A stretch of 20,029 nt of DNA from Aminipila sp051883075 (GTDB taxonomy: Bacteria > Bacillota > Clostridia > Peptostreptococcales > Anaerovoracaceae), in NCBI GenBank assembly GCA_051883075.1, contig JBJETA010000032.1, positions 1 through 20,029 of the forward strand, given 5' to 3'. The first letter of the stretch is position 1, and each line of letters opens with the position of its first letter. The translations under genes were made by a program, and so were the position numbers. This document shows positions 8,213 through 15,639 of this stretch, piece after piece. Under the pieces are notes generated by a model. That model worked only from the letters and a program-made list of their open reading frames with translations, did no database searches and was not told where the DNA came from.

Positions 8213-9874
8213 CTACATTGTATATGTTTTGCAGATTACGTTGTTGAACTCTTCAACAGGCATAGGCCTGTCAAAGTAATACCCCTGAAGAAGTGAAACA
8301 GGATACTGCTCAATGATTTCCAGAATTTCCGAATTTTCCACTCCTTCAACAACAACTTCGATATTCAGCCTGCTGCAGAGGGAAACTATGCTTTCTATGA
8401 TTGCAAGGTCTACAACATTGTCTTTTGTCAGGCTAAGTACAAATGAATGGTCTATTTTGACAAAGTCCACAGGCAGATTTCTTATCAGGAGCAGCGTAGA
8501 ATATGCTATGCCGAAATCATCAAGTGCAATCTTATATCCCTCACTTCGCAGTTTTTTAAAGCTCGTTACAAGATTTTCAAAATCATCTATCTTGGAGCTC
8601 TCTGTAAGTTCTATATTTATCAGCTCCGGTTTTATATTATGCTTTCTGCCGCATGCTATCAGCTTTTCAACAAAGGAATGATCCTTAAACTGAAGATAAG
8701 AAACATTGAAGGAAACAGAAAAATCCTCATATTTATCCTGCCAGATTTTAGCCTGTTTCATAACACCGTCCATAATCCAGTATCCGAGCTCTCTTATATC
8801 ACCTGTCTTTTCAAGTATTTTTATGACATTCTGGATTCCTACATTTTTAAAATCATCGTTGAACCAGCGCAGAAGAGCTTCACAGTTTACTGTTTTATGT
8901 GAGCTTTTCTCAACAAGCGGCTGGAAATACATCGAAAATCCCCGGAAATCATTTTGCACAGACTGAATAATCGCCTGTTTCAGTCTTATGCCCTCTCTGA
9001 ATTCTTCACCTAGTTTTCTTGAATAAAATACAAGCTTTCCTCTGTGACTTTTCTTTGCCTTTTTAAGGCAGTATTCCAGCATTTCCGAAAACATTTCACG
9101 CTTTATGTCATAATTCGGATAAACAATGGCCCCGCCTATAATACTTAAAGGAAGAACACCTTTATCAGTATTATGCCATATTCTGTTGCTCTCATCTTTT
9201 ATTCTGTTAAACAGGTTTCTGCACTCATCCTCGGTATACTGCGGAGAAACTATAATAACACCGTTTTCCCTTACCTTATAAATATGGTTATTAGCACTGC
9301 AAATTTCCTGAAGCCTGCAGCTGAACTCATATGCAATTTTATCACAGTAATCCATGCCGTAGCTGTTTCCGATGTCCCTGAAGCCTTCTATTTCCACAAG
9401 CATAACACATCCGCTTCCGCATTCAAATTCTTTGCTGTTAAAATCGTGTACAGTCATAAGATTTGTCAATGGATCATATTTATTTTTTATATCAAGTCTG
9501 TTCATAATGCCTGCGAAAACCTTGGCATCTCCGTTTTCATCCCTGCGTATAACTCCGTTGCACTGCAGCCATACATATTCACCGTATTTGTTTTTCACAC
9601 GGTACTCAAAGCAGTGCCTGTCCTTTGTCCCGGCAAATACGGATCCTATTTCCTGAACATACGGCTCTCTTTCACTTTCGTGTATCTTCGGTATCCATGC
9701 TGCCAGGGCGTCCTCCATATATTCTCCCGGCATATCAAAATAATCTACCGCATTTACAGACCACCTTGATATATTTGTCTTTATATCGCATGCAAATATA
9801 TACACGTTGTCGGAGGTCATCGAAAGTATGTCAAATAACTCACTGTCCAATATTTCATTTATGCCTTTATCCAT
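8213..9874 (-). CDS. PAS-degenerate GGDEF-EAL cyclic-di-GMP phosphodiesterase
   Basis: 553 residues, cytoplasmic, with no membrane segment. AAAGGAGGTC precedes the ATG and lies directly after the upstream stop codon. Domains: PAS at about 12-128 with the PAC-type end EYVWLQCNGVIRRDENG; GGDEF-like at about 133-285 with the signature reduced to ENGVI (203-207), so no cyclase activity is expected; EAL at about 295-548. The EAL residues are kept: E332-A-L, N390, E422 and E425 in ELTES, D452-D453, K473, E510 and Q530. The loop-6 motif reads DDFGIAYS rather than the usual DDFGTGYS, a small change next to the metal site. The expected reaction is c-di-GMP to pGpG, with PAS sensing an unknown cytoplasmic signal. 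It is 17 bp downstream of an active-looking cyclase and co-transcribed with it. Confidence 0.9.
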   Translation of the reverse strand: MDKGINEILDSELFDILSMTSDNVYIFACDIKTNISRWSVNAVDYFDMPGEYMEDALAAWIPKIHESEREPYVQEIGSVFAGTKDRHCFEYRVKNKYGEYVWLQCNGVIRRDENGDAKVFAGIMNRLDIKNKYDPLTNLMTVHDFNSKEFECGSGCVMLVEIEGFRDIGNSYGMDYCDKIAYEFSCRLQEICSANNHIYKVRENGVIIVSPQYTEDECRNLFNRIKDESNRIWHNTDKGVLPLSIIGGAIVYPNYDIKREMFSEMLEYCLKKAKKSHRGKLVFYSRKLGEEFREGIRLKQAIIQSVQNDFRGFSMYFQPLVEKSSHKTVNCEALLRWFNDDFKNVGIQNVIKILEKTGDIRELGYWIMDGVMKQAKIWQDKYEDFSVSFNVSYLQFKDHSFVEKLIACGRKHNIKPELINIELTESSKIDDFENLVTSFKKLRSEGYKIALDDFGIAYSTLLLIRNLPVDFVKIDHSFVLSLTKDNVVDLAIIESIVSLCSRLNIEVVVEGVENSEILEIIEQYPVSLLQGYYFDRPMPVEEFNNVICKTYTM

Positions 9875-9891
9875 ATTAACGACCTCCTTTT

Positions 9892-11481
9892 TTAACTACT
9901 GTAAGACTCCTTCATTTTCATCTTTTCCTTATTTTCATACATATTTCTGTCTGCCCGTTCAAATACGCTATGGTAGCTTCTGTCTTCCTCACTGTTGTAT
10001 ACTGCAATACCCGAGGCAACAGATAATTTATCTGTCAGATTTTCAGCGTTTTTATTGTTGATTTCCAGTGCCTTTCTGAATTCATCCATCAGTTTCTCTC
10101 CGGTTTCCGATTCATCGTTTTCCAACACAACCGCAAATTCGTCACCGCCAATCCTGTAAACCGACTGCTTATCAAAAATCTCACCTATGAATTTTGCTGT
10201 ATTCTTAATAAGAATATCACCGAATTCATGTCCGTAAACATCATTTACGGATTTCAGCCAATTAATATCCATGACTATAACTGCAAATTTCTGAATTTCC
10301 GAGTCAAGATTCCTTTCAATCCTGTGTACCGTTTCCTGATATGCCGCTTTGTTTCTCAGACCTGTCAGCGAATCGGTATATATCAGATCATTTATGTAGC
10401 TTATATATTCCTTCAGATATCCGACCATCTTCTGGATGCTTTCAGACAATACGCCTATTTCGTCTTCTCTTCCCTCAGGAAAATCAACATCAAAATCTCC
10501 GTTCGAAACCTGTTCGGTAACCTCTGTAAGCTTTATCAGCGGAACGGTCATCCTGTGAGTAATGACCACTGTTATTGCTATAAAAAACAAAGATATAGCA
10601 AGCGTTGCTACAATGCTTCTTTTTATAATAAGCGTTTTAAGTTGATTTATTTCCCATGACGGTACAGTTATGACCAGCTTCATATCATTTGACAGCTCCC
10701 GTATAACGGTTTTGCTCTTATTGTCAGAGAGCTGTTCCTTTATATTGGTACCTACTTCAAAATCTTTATGATATACAACATTTTCATCTTTATCTGTCAA
10801 AAATGCATATCCGCTGTCATATACCTTTATATTTTTCACATTGCCGGCTATCAGGTTAAAGTCAATGTCCATGCCTGTAACACCGATTAAAACCCCGTCT
10901 TTATACACAGGAATGACATAAGACATCATATATTCTTCAACATCATTGTTCATATATGGACCTATCCATAAAGGAGCCTCATTGTGAACCGGCATATAAT
11001 ACCATTTTGCCTTATCTTCTTCATCAGGACCGAACTGAGATAAATCAGTAACCGGGAACTTTGTTATTTCTCCGTCCAATTTATTTTTGCTCCAGAAGAA
11101 TCCCTCTGCCGGCGGCATTATCAATGGGTTGTAATGAAAATATACAGCGATTGCATCTTCCGTATTTCTTGTAATGCTTACAGCCAGATTTTCAATTTTC
11201 TCTGTATATGCATCACGGTATTCTTTATCATCCACAAAATCATGCACATCACCAAGCTGCTCCGAAGAATATTCCGCTATGATTTCCGCCGCACTTTCTA
11301 TGTCGCCAAAAATTCTTTCCATCTTAGCTACTTCTTCTTCACATCGAGAGTTCATGATTTGATCCGAATCACTGTTTATTGCATCACTGATTACAAAAAC
11401 ACCTGCACTGCTTATGACAACAGCCATTAAAAGCATCCCGGATAATATCAGTGTTATAAATTTTGTCCCTATTGACTTCAT
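9892..11481 (-). CDS. Membrane dCache-HAMP-GGDEF diguanylate cyclase
   Basis: 529 residues from the ATG at 11481, chosen over an ATG 18 bp upstream because GGGGGAG precedes it and the protein then begins MKSIGTKF before the first membrane helix. Layout: membrane helix at about 7-32; extracytoplasmic dCache at about 35-275, with KWYYMP, WIGPYM and GVLIGVTGMDIDF motifs; second helix at about 287-309; HAMP at about 310-362; GGDEF at about 366-525. The active site is intact (RIGGDEF, GGDEF at 445-449), so it should make c-di-GMP from two GTP. The usual RxxD inhibitory site upstream of GGDEF is absent (FDKQ at that place), so product inhibition through that site is unlikely. It is the first gene of an operon with the EAL phosphodiesterase. 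Confidence 0.92.
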   Translation of the reverse strand: MKSIGTKFITLILSGMLLMAVVISSAGVFVISDAINSDSDQIMNSRCEEEVAKMERIFGDIESAAEIIAEYSSEQLGDVHDFVDDKEYRDAYTEKIENLAVSITRNTEDAIAVYFHYNPLIMPPAEGFFWSKNKLDGEITKFPVTDLSQFGPDEEDKAKWYYMPVHNEAPLWIGPYMNNDVEEYMMSYVIPVYKDGVLIGVTGMDIDFNLIAGNVKNIKVYDSGYAFLTDKDENVVYHKDFEVGTNIKEQLSDNKSKTVIRELSNDMKLVITVPSWEINQLKTLIIKRSIVATLAISLFFIAITVVITHRMTVPLIKLTEVTEQVSNGDFDVDFPEGREDEIGVLSESIQKMVGYLKEYISYINDLIYTDSLTGLRNKAAYQETVHRIERNLDSEIQKFAVIVMDINWLKSVNDVYGHEFGDILIKNTAKFIGEIFDKQSVYRIGGDEFAVVLENDESETGEKLMDEFRKALEINNKNAENLTDKLSVASGIAVYNSEEDRSYHSVFERADRNMYENKEKMKMKESYSS

Positions 11482-11523
11482 ATCGCTCCCCCATAACATT
11501 TCTCAGGAAATGTTCAGAGATAT

Positions 11524-11537
11524 TCAAAATATTTTGA
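11524..11537. repeat. 14-bp palindrome in the cyclase leader
   Basis: TCAAAATATTTTGA is a perfect palindrome located just downstream of the predicted transcription start of the cyclase-phosphodiesterase operon. The position suits a repressor site. AT-only palindromes are frequent in such DNA, so this is tentative. Confidence 0.35.
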
Positions 11538-11548
11538 CTACTCTCTTT

Positions 11549-11578
11549 ATTTTAACCTCAATTACATATAAATTTCAA
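11549..11578 (-). promoter_or_regulatory. Predicted promoter of the cyclase-phosphodiesterase operon
   Basis: On the minus strand TTGAAA (11573-11578) and TAAAAT (11549-11554) have an 18-bp spacer, about 70 bp before the cyclase start. Both boxes are close to the sigma-A consensus, and they lie downstream of the terminator that closes the cysK operon. Confidence 0.55.
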
Positions 11579-11636
11579 GTGATATACAAATATTTATGCA
11601 TTTTTTTACAAAATTTTTCAGCATAATTTTTTGCAT

Positions 11637-11673
11637 AAAAAAAACCTGAGTCTATAAAATAAACCCGGGTTTT
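11637..11673 (-). terminator. Rho-independent terminator of the cysK-rrf2 operon
   Basis: Arms 11641-11654 and 11660-11673 make a 14-bp stem with one C-A mismatch and two G-U pairs around a 5-base loop. Read on the minus strand, a run of eight T (11637-11644) ends the structure. It lies 24 bp after the regulator's stop codon. Confidence 0.85.
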
Positions 11674-11697
11674 CTTATAAGAAATGTGTATATTGTT

Positions 11698-12126
11698 TTA
11701 AATAACATAATTATCCGACCAGTCCACTTTCATTAAATCAGCTATTGTAATGCTGTCAAAGTATTCATTGGTCATATCATTGAATTTTTTCCACATAGGA
11801 AGCGTACGGCATTCGGCAGTTCTTGTGCACGGCTCAGCGTTGCAGCCCAGACAGGCCACAGGTGCAAGATCTCCCTCCGTAATACGCAGAATTTCTCCCA
11901 CCTTATACTCTTCCGGTTCGCGGGTCAGTTTATATCCTCCGCCTTTTCCATGTATTCCCTCTATCATGTTGCTTTTTGTCAGTACAGGCAGTATCTTTTC
12001 AAGATATTTTAATGAAATCTCCTGTCTTGCTGCAACATCTTTCATGGGTATATATTCTCCGTTTCTGTGTTCTGCCAAATCAATCATTACACGGAGTGCG
12101 TATCTTCCTCTTGTCGAAATCATCAT
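11698..12126 (-). CDS. Rrf2-family transcriptional regulator with cysteine cluster
   Basis: 142 residues, the usual size for Rrf2/IscR/CymR proteins. The winged helix-turn-helix occupies about 1-70: MISTRGRYALRVMIDLAEH, the recognition helix ISLKYLEKIL, and the wing GIHGKGGGYKLTR. A cysteine cluster follows: C92, C95, C100 and C106 in ACLGCNAEPC and TAEC. In IscR-type proteins a cysteine trio here holds an Fe-S cluster. Two ATG codons are adjacent (12126 and 12123); GAGGTG lies 5 nt before the first. It sits 59 bp downstream of cysK with no promoter between, so it is the second gene of that operon. I infer control of cysteine or Fe-S metabolism and probably of its own operon through the palindrome in the cysK promoter. 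CymR-like and IscR-like roles cannot be separated from sequence. Confidence 0.88.
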   Translation of the reverse strand: MMISTRGRYALRVMIDLAEHRNGEYIPMKDVAARQEISLKYLEKILPVLTKSNMIEGIHGKGGGYKLTREPEEYKVGEILRITEGDLAPVACLGCNAEPCTRTAECRTLPMWKKFNDMTNEYFDSITIADLMKVDWSDNYVI

Positions 12127-12185
12127 ATTGTCACCTCATTTTACTTTGCAAGCTCTTTTCATGCCGATTCTGAAGGTTTCTGTTC

Positions 12186-13118
12186 TTATTCCATAAATAA
12201 AGCAGTAGACAAATATCTGTCACCTGTATCAGGAAGCAGAACAACTATGTTTTTACCTGCGTTTTCATCACGCTTTGCAAGCTCAATAGCTGCAGATAAA
12301 GCCGCTCCCGAAGAGATTCCCACAAGTACCCCTTCATTTCTTCCTATGAGTCTACCTTTTTCAAAAGCATCTTCATTCGATACGGCAATGATTTCATCAT
12401 AAACATCAGTATTCAATACTTCAGGTACAAATCCGGCTCCTATTCCCTGTATCTTATGACTTCCGCTGACACCCTTAGAAAGAACCGGTGAAGTTTCCGG
12501 TTCTACAGCAACAACCTTTACGGCAGGATTCTTTGATTTCAGATATTCTCCTATGCCTGTAACCGTTCCGCCTGTTCCTACACCTGCAACAAAGATGTCA
12601 ACCTTTCCGTCTGTATCTTCCCAAATTTCAGGACCTGTTGTTTCCCTGTGAGCCTTTGGATTAGACGGATTCGTAAACTGACCCGGGATAAAGCTGTTAG
12701 TTGTTTCCTTTGCCAGCTCTTCAGCTTTTGCTATTGCACCTTTCATGCCTTTTGTTCCGTCAGTCAAGACAATGTCGGCACCATAAGCTTTCATCAGCTG
12801 TCTTCTTTCAACAGACATTGTTTCAGGCATTACAATTATGATTTTGTAGCCCTTTGCCGCAGCAACAGCTGCAAGTCCGATGCCCGTATTTCCTGATGTA
12901 GGTTCAATAATAACTGAATCGGCGTTCAGCTTTCCGCTTTTTTCCGCATCATCAATCATGGCCTTTGCAATCCTGTCCTTCACAGAACCCGCAGGATTAA
13001 AATATTCGAGCTTTGCTATTATTTTCGCCTTCAAATTTAAATTCTTTTCAATGTTTGTAAGTTCAAGAAGCGGAGTCCTTCCTATTAACTGCTCCGCAGA
13101 AGTGTATATTTTGGACAT
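12186..13118 (-). CDS. cysK: Cysteine synthase A (O-acetylserine sulfhydrylase), PLP-dependent
   Basis: 310 residues, full length for CysK. It makes L-cysteine from O-acetyl-L-serine and sulfide in the cytoplasm. The PLP lysine is K47 in PAGSVKDRIA. TSGNTG (74-79) binds the substrate carboxylate, GTGGT (181-185) holds the PLP phosphate, and SSGA (269-272) contacts the pyridine nitrogen. QGIGAGFVP (224-232) is the conserved active-site loop of the CysK/CysM fold, and the MSVERRQLMKAYGA segment favours CysK over CysM or cystathionine beta-synthase. GGGGGAAAG precedes the ATG. It is the first gene of an operon with the Rrf2-type regulator, behind a strong promoter and a palindromic operator candidate. 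No serine acetyltransferase gene (cysE) is in the window. Confidence 0.96.
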   Translation of the reverse strand: MSKIYTSAEQLIGRTPLLELTNIEKNLNLKAKIIAKLEYFNPAGSVKDRIAKAMIDDAEKSGKLNADSVIIEPTSGNTGIGLAAVAAAKGYKIIIVMPETMSVERRQLMKAYGADIVLTDGTKGMKGAIAKAEELAKETTNSFIPGQFTNPSNPKAHRETTGPEIWEDTDGKVDIFVAGVGTGGTVTGIGEYLKSKNPAVKVVAVEPETSPVLSKGVSGSHKIQGIGAGFVPEVLNTDVYDEIIAVSNEDAFEKGRLIGRNEGVLVGISSGAALSAAIELAKRDENAGKNIVVLLPDTGDRYLSTALFME

Positions 13119-13187
13119 AATTCTTTCCCCCTTATTATATCATCAATATGTTTCCTGTTCTGACATTTTTACGGCCGTCTTTCTCCT

Positions 13188-13202
13188 ACCTACCGAGTAG
13201 GT
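13188..13202. promoter_or_regulatory. Candidate Rrf2 operator in the cysK promoter
   Basis: The perfect inverted repeat ACCTAC-CGA-GTAGGT (6-bp arms, 3-bp centre) begins 8 bp after the -10 box, so it covers roughly +1 to +16. A protein bound here would block initiation or escape. The natural candidate is the Rrf2-type regulator encoded in the same operon. This is an inference from position and symmetry. Confidence 0.6.
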
Positions 13203-13209
13203 TGGTATT

Positions 13210-13238
13210 ATCATAACTTGTGAGTTATATTTTGTCAA
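13210..13238 (-). promoter_or_regulatory. Strong sigma-A promoter of cysK-rrf2
   Basis: On the minus strand a perfect TTGACA (13233-13238), a 17-bp spacer and TATGAT (13210-13215) form the best promoter in the window. The implied start near 13203 leaves an untranslated leader of about 85 nt. Confidence 0.85.
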
Positions 13239-13248
13239 TAGTTAATTA

Positions 13249-13285
13249 AAAAAAAACTGCGAAAAAACAATTTATTCGCAGTTTT
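13249..13285 (-). terminator. Rho-independent terminator after the rRNA methyltransferase gene
   Basis: Arms 13253-13263 and 13275-13285 form a perfect 11-bp stem, AAAACTGCGAA with its complement, around an 11-base loop. A run of T follows in the minus-strand direction. It lies about 45 bp after the stop codon and ends transcription of the right-hand gene block before the cysK promoter. Confidence 0.85.
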
Positions 13286-13330
13286 ACGCTTTTATTTTAT
13301 TTTGCTATGCGTCTGTTTATAACACCTTTT

Positions 13331-14494
13331 TCATAAGCGACTATTTTTAGCCAGAAGGCATACACATTCTATATGCTTTGTCATAGGGAAATTGTCATAC
13401 GCTTTTATCTGCTTTATTTCATACCCTCTTTCCGTACAAATCTTCAGATTATCTGTAAGTGATTTCGGATTGCATGAAATGTAAACAATCTGCTCTACCC
13501 CGTATCCCAGGATTTTTTCAAGTGCCTTATTCTGAATGCCCACTCTGGGCGGATCAACCACTATAACGTCCGGTTTTTCCTCAATCCTGTCAAGTACAGC
13601 AAACACATCCCCTGCCAGGAACTCACAGTTTTCAAGTCCGTTAAGCCTTGCATTCTCTTTTGCCGCTTCAACAGCCTCCTCAACTATCTCGACTCCGATT
13701 GCCTTCTTAGCCTTCAGTGCAAGTGCCTGTGTTATTGTACCAGTGCCGCAGAACAAATCGTACACTACCTTTCCATTTACATCATCAATGAGTTCAAGTG
13801 CCTCGCTGTACAGTCTTTCAACAGCGTCTACATTTGTCTGAAAAAAAGAAAATGCGCTTACTTTGAAGTCAAGACCCATGATTTTTTCCATGTAATAGTC
13901 TCTTCCCCATAATGTTCTGAGTTCTTCGCAGTTTACCGCATCTGCAATATTGTCATTTACAGTTCGCAGTACCCCTGCAAGGACATTATCCAGTTCCAGA
14001 CCCCTGAGCATATTTACAAAGCCTTCCTCATCAAACTCAATTTGAGATGATGTAACTATGTTTACCAAAAGCTCTTTAGTCCTCTGACCCTTTCGTATAA
14101 TCAGATTTCTCATAAGCCCTTTATGTGTTTTTTTATGATAAAACGGATAGCCCCTGTCGTTGCAGAAGTCGAGTACAGCTCTTAAAATCAGATTAAAGTC
14201 AGGATCCACAAGCTGGCAGCTGTCAACAGTCACAATGGACATAAACCGTCCCTTTCGGTGCATTCCCAGAGTCATGTCCCCGTCCTTTACCTGATCACCG
14301 AAAGTATATTCCATCTTGTTGCGGTAGCAATACTGCTTCGGACTTCCCTCCAGACCTAAAAATTTTCCGTATTTTATTTCCTTTTTTTCAAGAAGTCCAA
14401 GGACTTCATTCTCTTTCATTTTCATCTGTTCTGCATAAGGAATGCCCTGATGTATGCAGCCCCCGCAAAACTCATCATGTTTACAAATATCCAT
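13331..14494 (-). CDS. rlmD: 23S rRNA (uracil-C5)-methyltransferase, RlmD/RlmCD (RumA) family
   Basis: 387 residues from the ATG at 14494, chosen because TGGAGGGCAC lies directly before it. An in-frame ATG at 14548 would overlap tgt by 44 bp and has no ribosome binding site. It transfers a methyl group from SAM to C5 of a uracil in 23S rRNA. Fe-S ligands are C4, C10, C13 and C93 (CKHDEFCGGC and DSCQL). FFQTN (217-221), SAM-binding YDLFCGTGT (245-253), DPPR (314-317) and the catalytic ISCNP cysteine C341 follow. The protein starts at the Fe-S motif, so the N-terminal TRAM domain of many homologues is absent. Whether it modifies one site (RlmD) or two (RlmCD, as in Bacillus) cannot be told. It lies 10 bp after tgt and is the last gene before the terminator. 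Confidence 0.9.
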   Translation of the reverse strand: MDICKHDEFCGGCIHQGIPYAEQMKMKENEVLGLLEKKEIKYGKFLGLEGSPKQYCYRNKMEYTFGDQVKDGDMTLGMHRKGRFMSIVTVDSCQLVDPDFNLILRAVLDFCNDRGYPFYHKKTHKGLMRNLIIRKGQRTKELLVNIVTSSQIEFDEEGFVNMLRGLELDNVLAGVLRTVNDNIADAVNCEELRTLWGRDYYMEKIMGLDFKVSAFSFFQTNVDAVERLYSEALELIDDVNGKVVYDLFCGTGTITQALALKAKKAIGVEIVEEAVEAAKENARLNGLENCEFLAGDVFAVLDRIEEKPDVIVVDPPRVGIQNKALEKILGYGVEQIVYISCNPKSLTDNLKICTERGYEIKQIKAYDNFPMTKHIECVCLLAKNSRL

Positions 14495-14504
14495 GTGCCC
14501 TCCA

Positions 14505-15626
14505 TTAGAATCTGCCGTACTTCGCATAAAATTCCTTTTTGTATTCAATGAATCTGTCTTCTTCTATAGCTTTTCTGATATTTGACATCATGTTTACAAG
14601 GAAATGCAGATTGTGGTTTGAAAGCAGCATTGCCGACAGCATTTCATCACACTTGTACAAATGTCTTAAATATGCCTTTGAATAGTTTCTGCACGTATAG
14701 CAGTCACATTCAGGGTCAAGTGCATCAAAATCTCTTTCATATTTGGCATTTTTAATGTTAACCCTGCCGTATGAGGTCATAGCCATGCCGTGCCTTGCTA
14801 TTCTTGTAGGGAGCACGCAGTCAAACATATCGACTCCACGTTCCACTCCTTCAAACAGATAATCCGGGCTTCCGACTCCCATCAGATAACGTGCTTTATC
14901 TTCCGGAAGATAATCAACGCAGTCATCAAGGATGTCGAGCATTAACTCTTTGGGTTCACCTACGCTTAGGCCTCCTATGGCATATCCGGGCAGGTCCATG
15001 TCAACTATCTGCTTTGCACTTTCTTCCCTCAGATCCTTGTACATTCCGCCCTGCATGATACCGAACAATGACTGTCTTTCAATATCCTTATGATAATCCT
15101 TGCATCTTTTCAGCCATCTTGTAGTTCTTTCGAGAGAGTCCTTTACGTATTTCCTGTCTGCCGGATAAGGAGCACACTCATCAAAAGCCATCATGATATC
15201 CGACCCCAGAGCATTCTGTATTTCCATGGATTTTTCAGGTGAAAGCATATGCTTTGACCCGTCAATATGGGAACGGAACTGGACACCCTCTTCCGTAATT
15301 TTCCTCAGTGAGCCCAAACTGAACACCTGGAACCCACCGCTGTCGGTAAGAATAGCTCTGTCCCAGTTCATAAATTTATGAAGCCCTCCTGCTTCCTTTA
15401 CAATTTCATGTCCCGGTCTTAAATACAAATGATAAGTATTTGATAAAATGATTTCCGCACCCATTTCCTTTACCTGCTCGGGACGCATTGCCTTTACTGT
15501 TGCCGCCGTTCCCACAGGCATGAAAACAGGAGTCTGTATATCTCCGTGAGGTGTATGGACTATACCTCTTCTTGCCTTTGTTCTGCTGTCTTTTTTTAGC
15601 AGTTCGTAAGTAACTGCATGTTTCAT
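14505..15626 (-). CDS. tgt: tRNA-guanine transglycosylase (Tgt)
   Basis: 373 residues, full length. Tgt swaps guanine-34 in GUN-anticodon tRNAs for preQ1 in the bacterial queuosine pathway. The general acid/base aspartate is D95 in DSGGFQVFSLG. The nucleophile is D269 in FDCVLPTR. FGIMQGG (188-194) and GYAIGGLSVGEP (214-225) are the base-recognition loops. The zinc site is C307, C309, C312 with H338 (ECDCYTC and SNHNLH). AAAGGAGATAAC precedes the ATG and overlaps the queA stop codon region, 13 bp from queA. The queA-tgt order is the classic arrangement, Tgt acting before QueA in the pathway. No preQ1 synthesis genes (queC, queD, queE, queF) are in the window. Confidence 0.97.
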   Translation of the reverse strand: MKHAVTYELLKKDSRTKARRGIVHTPHGDIQTPVFMPVGTAATVKAMRPEQVKEMGAEIILSNTYHLYLRPGHEIVKEAGGLHKFMNWDRAILTDSGGFQVFSLGSLRKITEEGVQFRSHIDGSKHMLSPEKSMEIQNALGSDIMMAFDECAPYPADRKYVKDSLERTTRWLKRCKDYHKDIERQSLFGIMQGGMYKDLREESAKQIVDMDLPGYAIGGLSVGEPKELMLDILDDCVDYLPEDKARYLMGVGSPDYLFEGVERGVDMFDCVLPTRIARHGMAMTSYGRVNIKNAKYERDFDALDPECDCYTCRNYSKAYLRHLYKCDEMLSAMLLSNHNLHFLVNMMSNIRKAIEEDRFIEYKKEFYAKYGRF

Positions 15627-15639
15627 ATAGTTATCTCCT

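Noticed and set aside
12127..12185. An 8-codon frame (MKRACKVK) between cysK and the Rrf2 gene
   Set aside because: No ribosome binding site precedes it; it most likely arises by chance in the spacer.
13119..13203. A 7-codon open frame (MSEQETY) in the cysK leader as a regulatory leader peptide
   Set aside because: The nearest purine-rich sequence is too far upstream to act as its ribosome binding site, and the peptide has no cysteine codons that would suggest attenuation.
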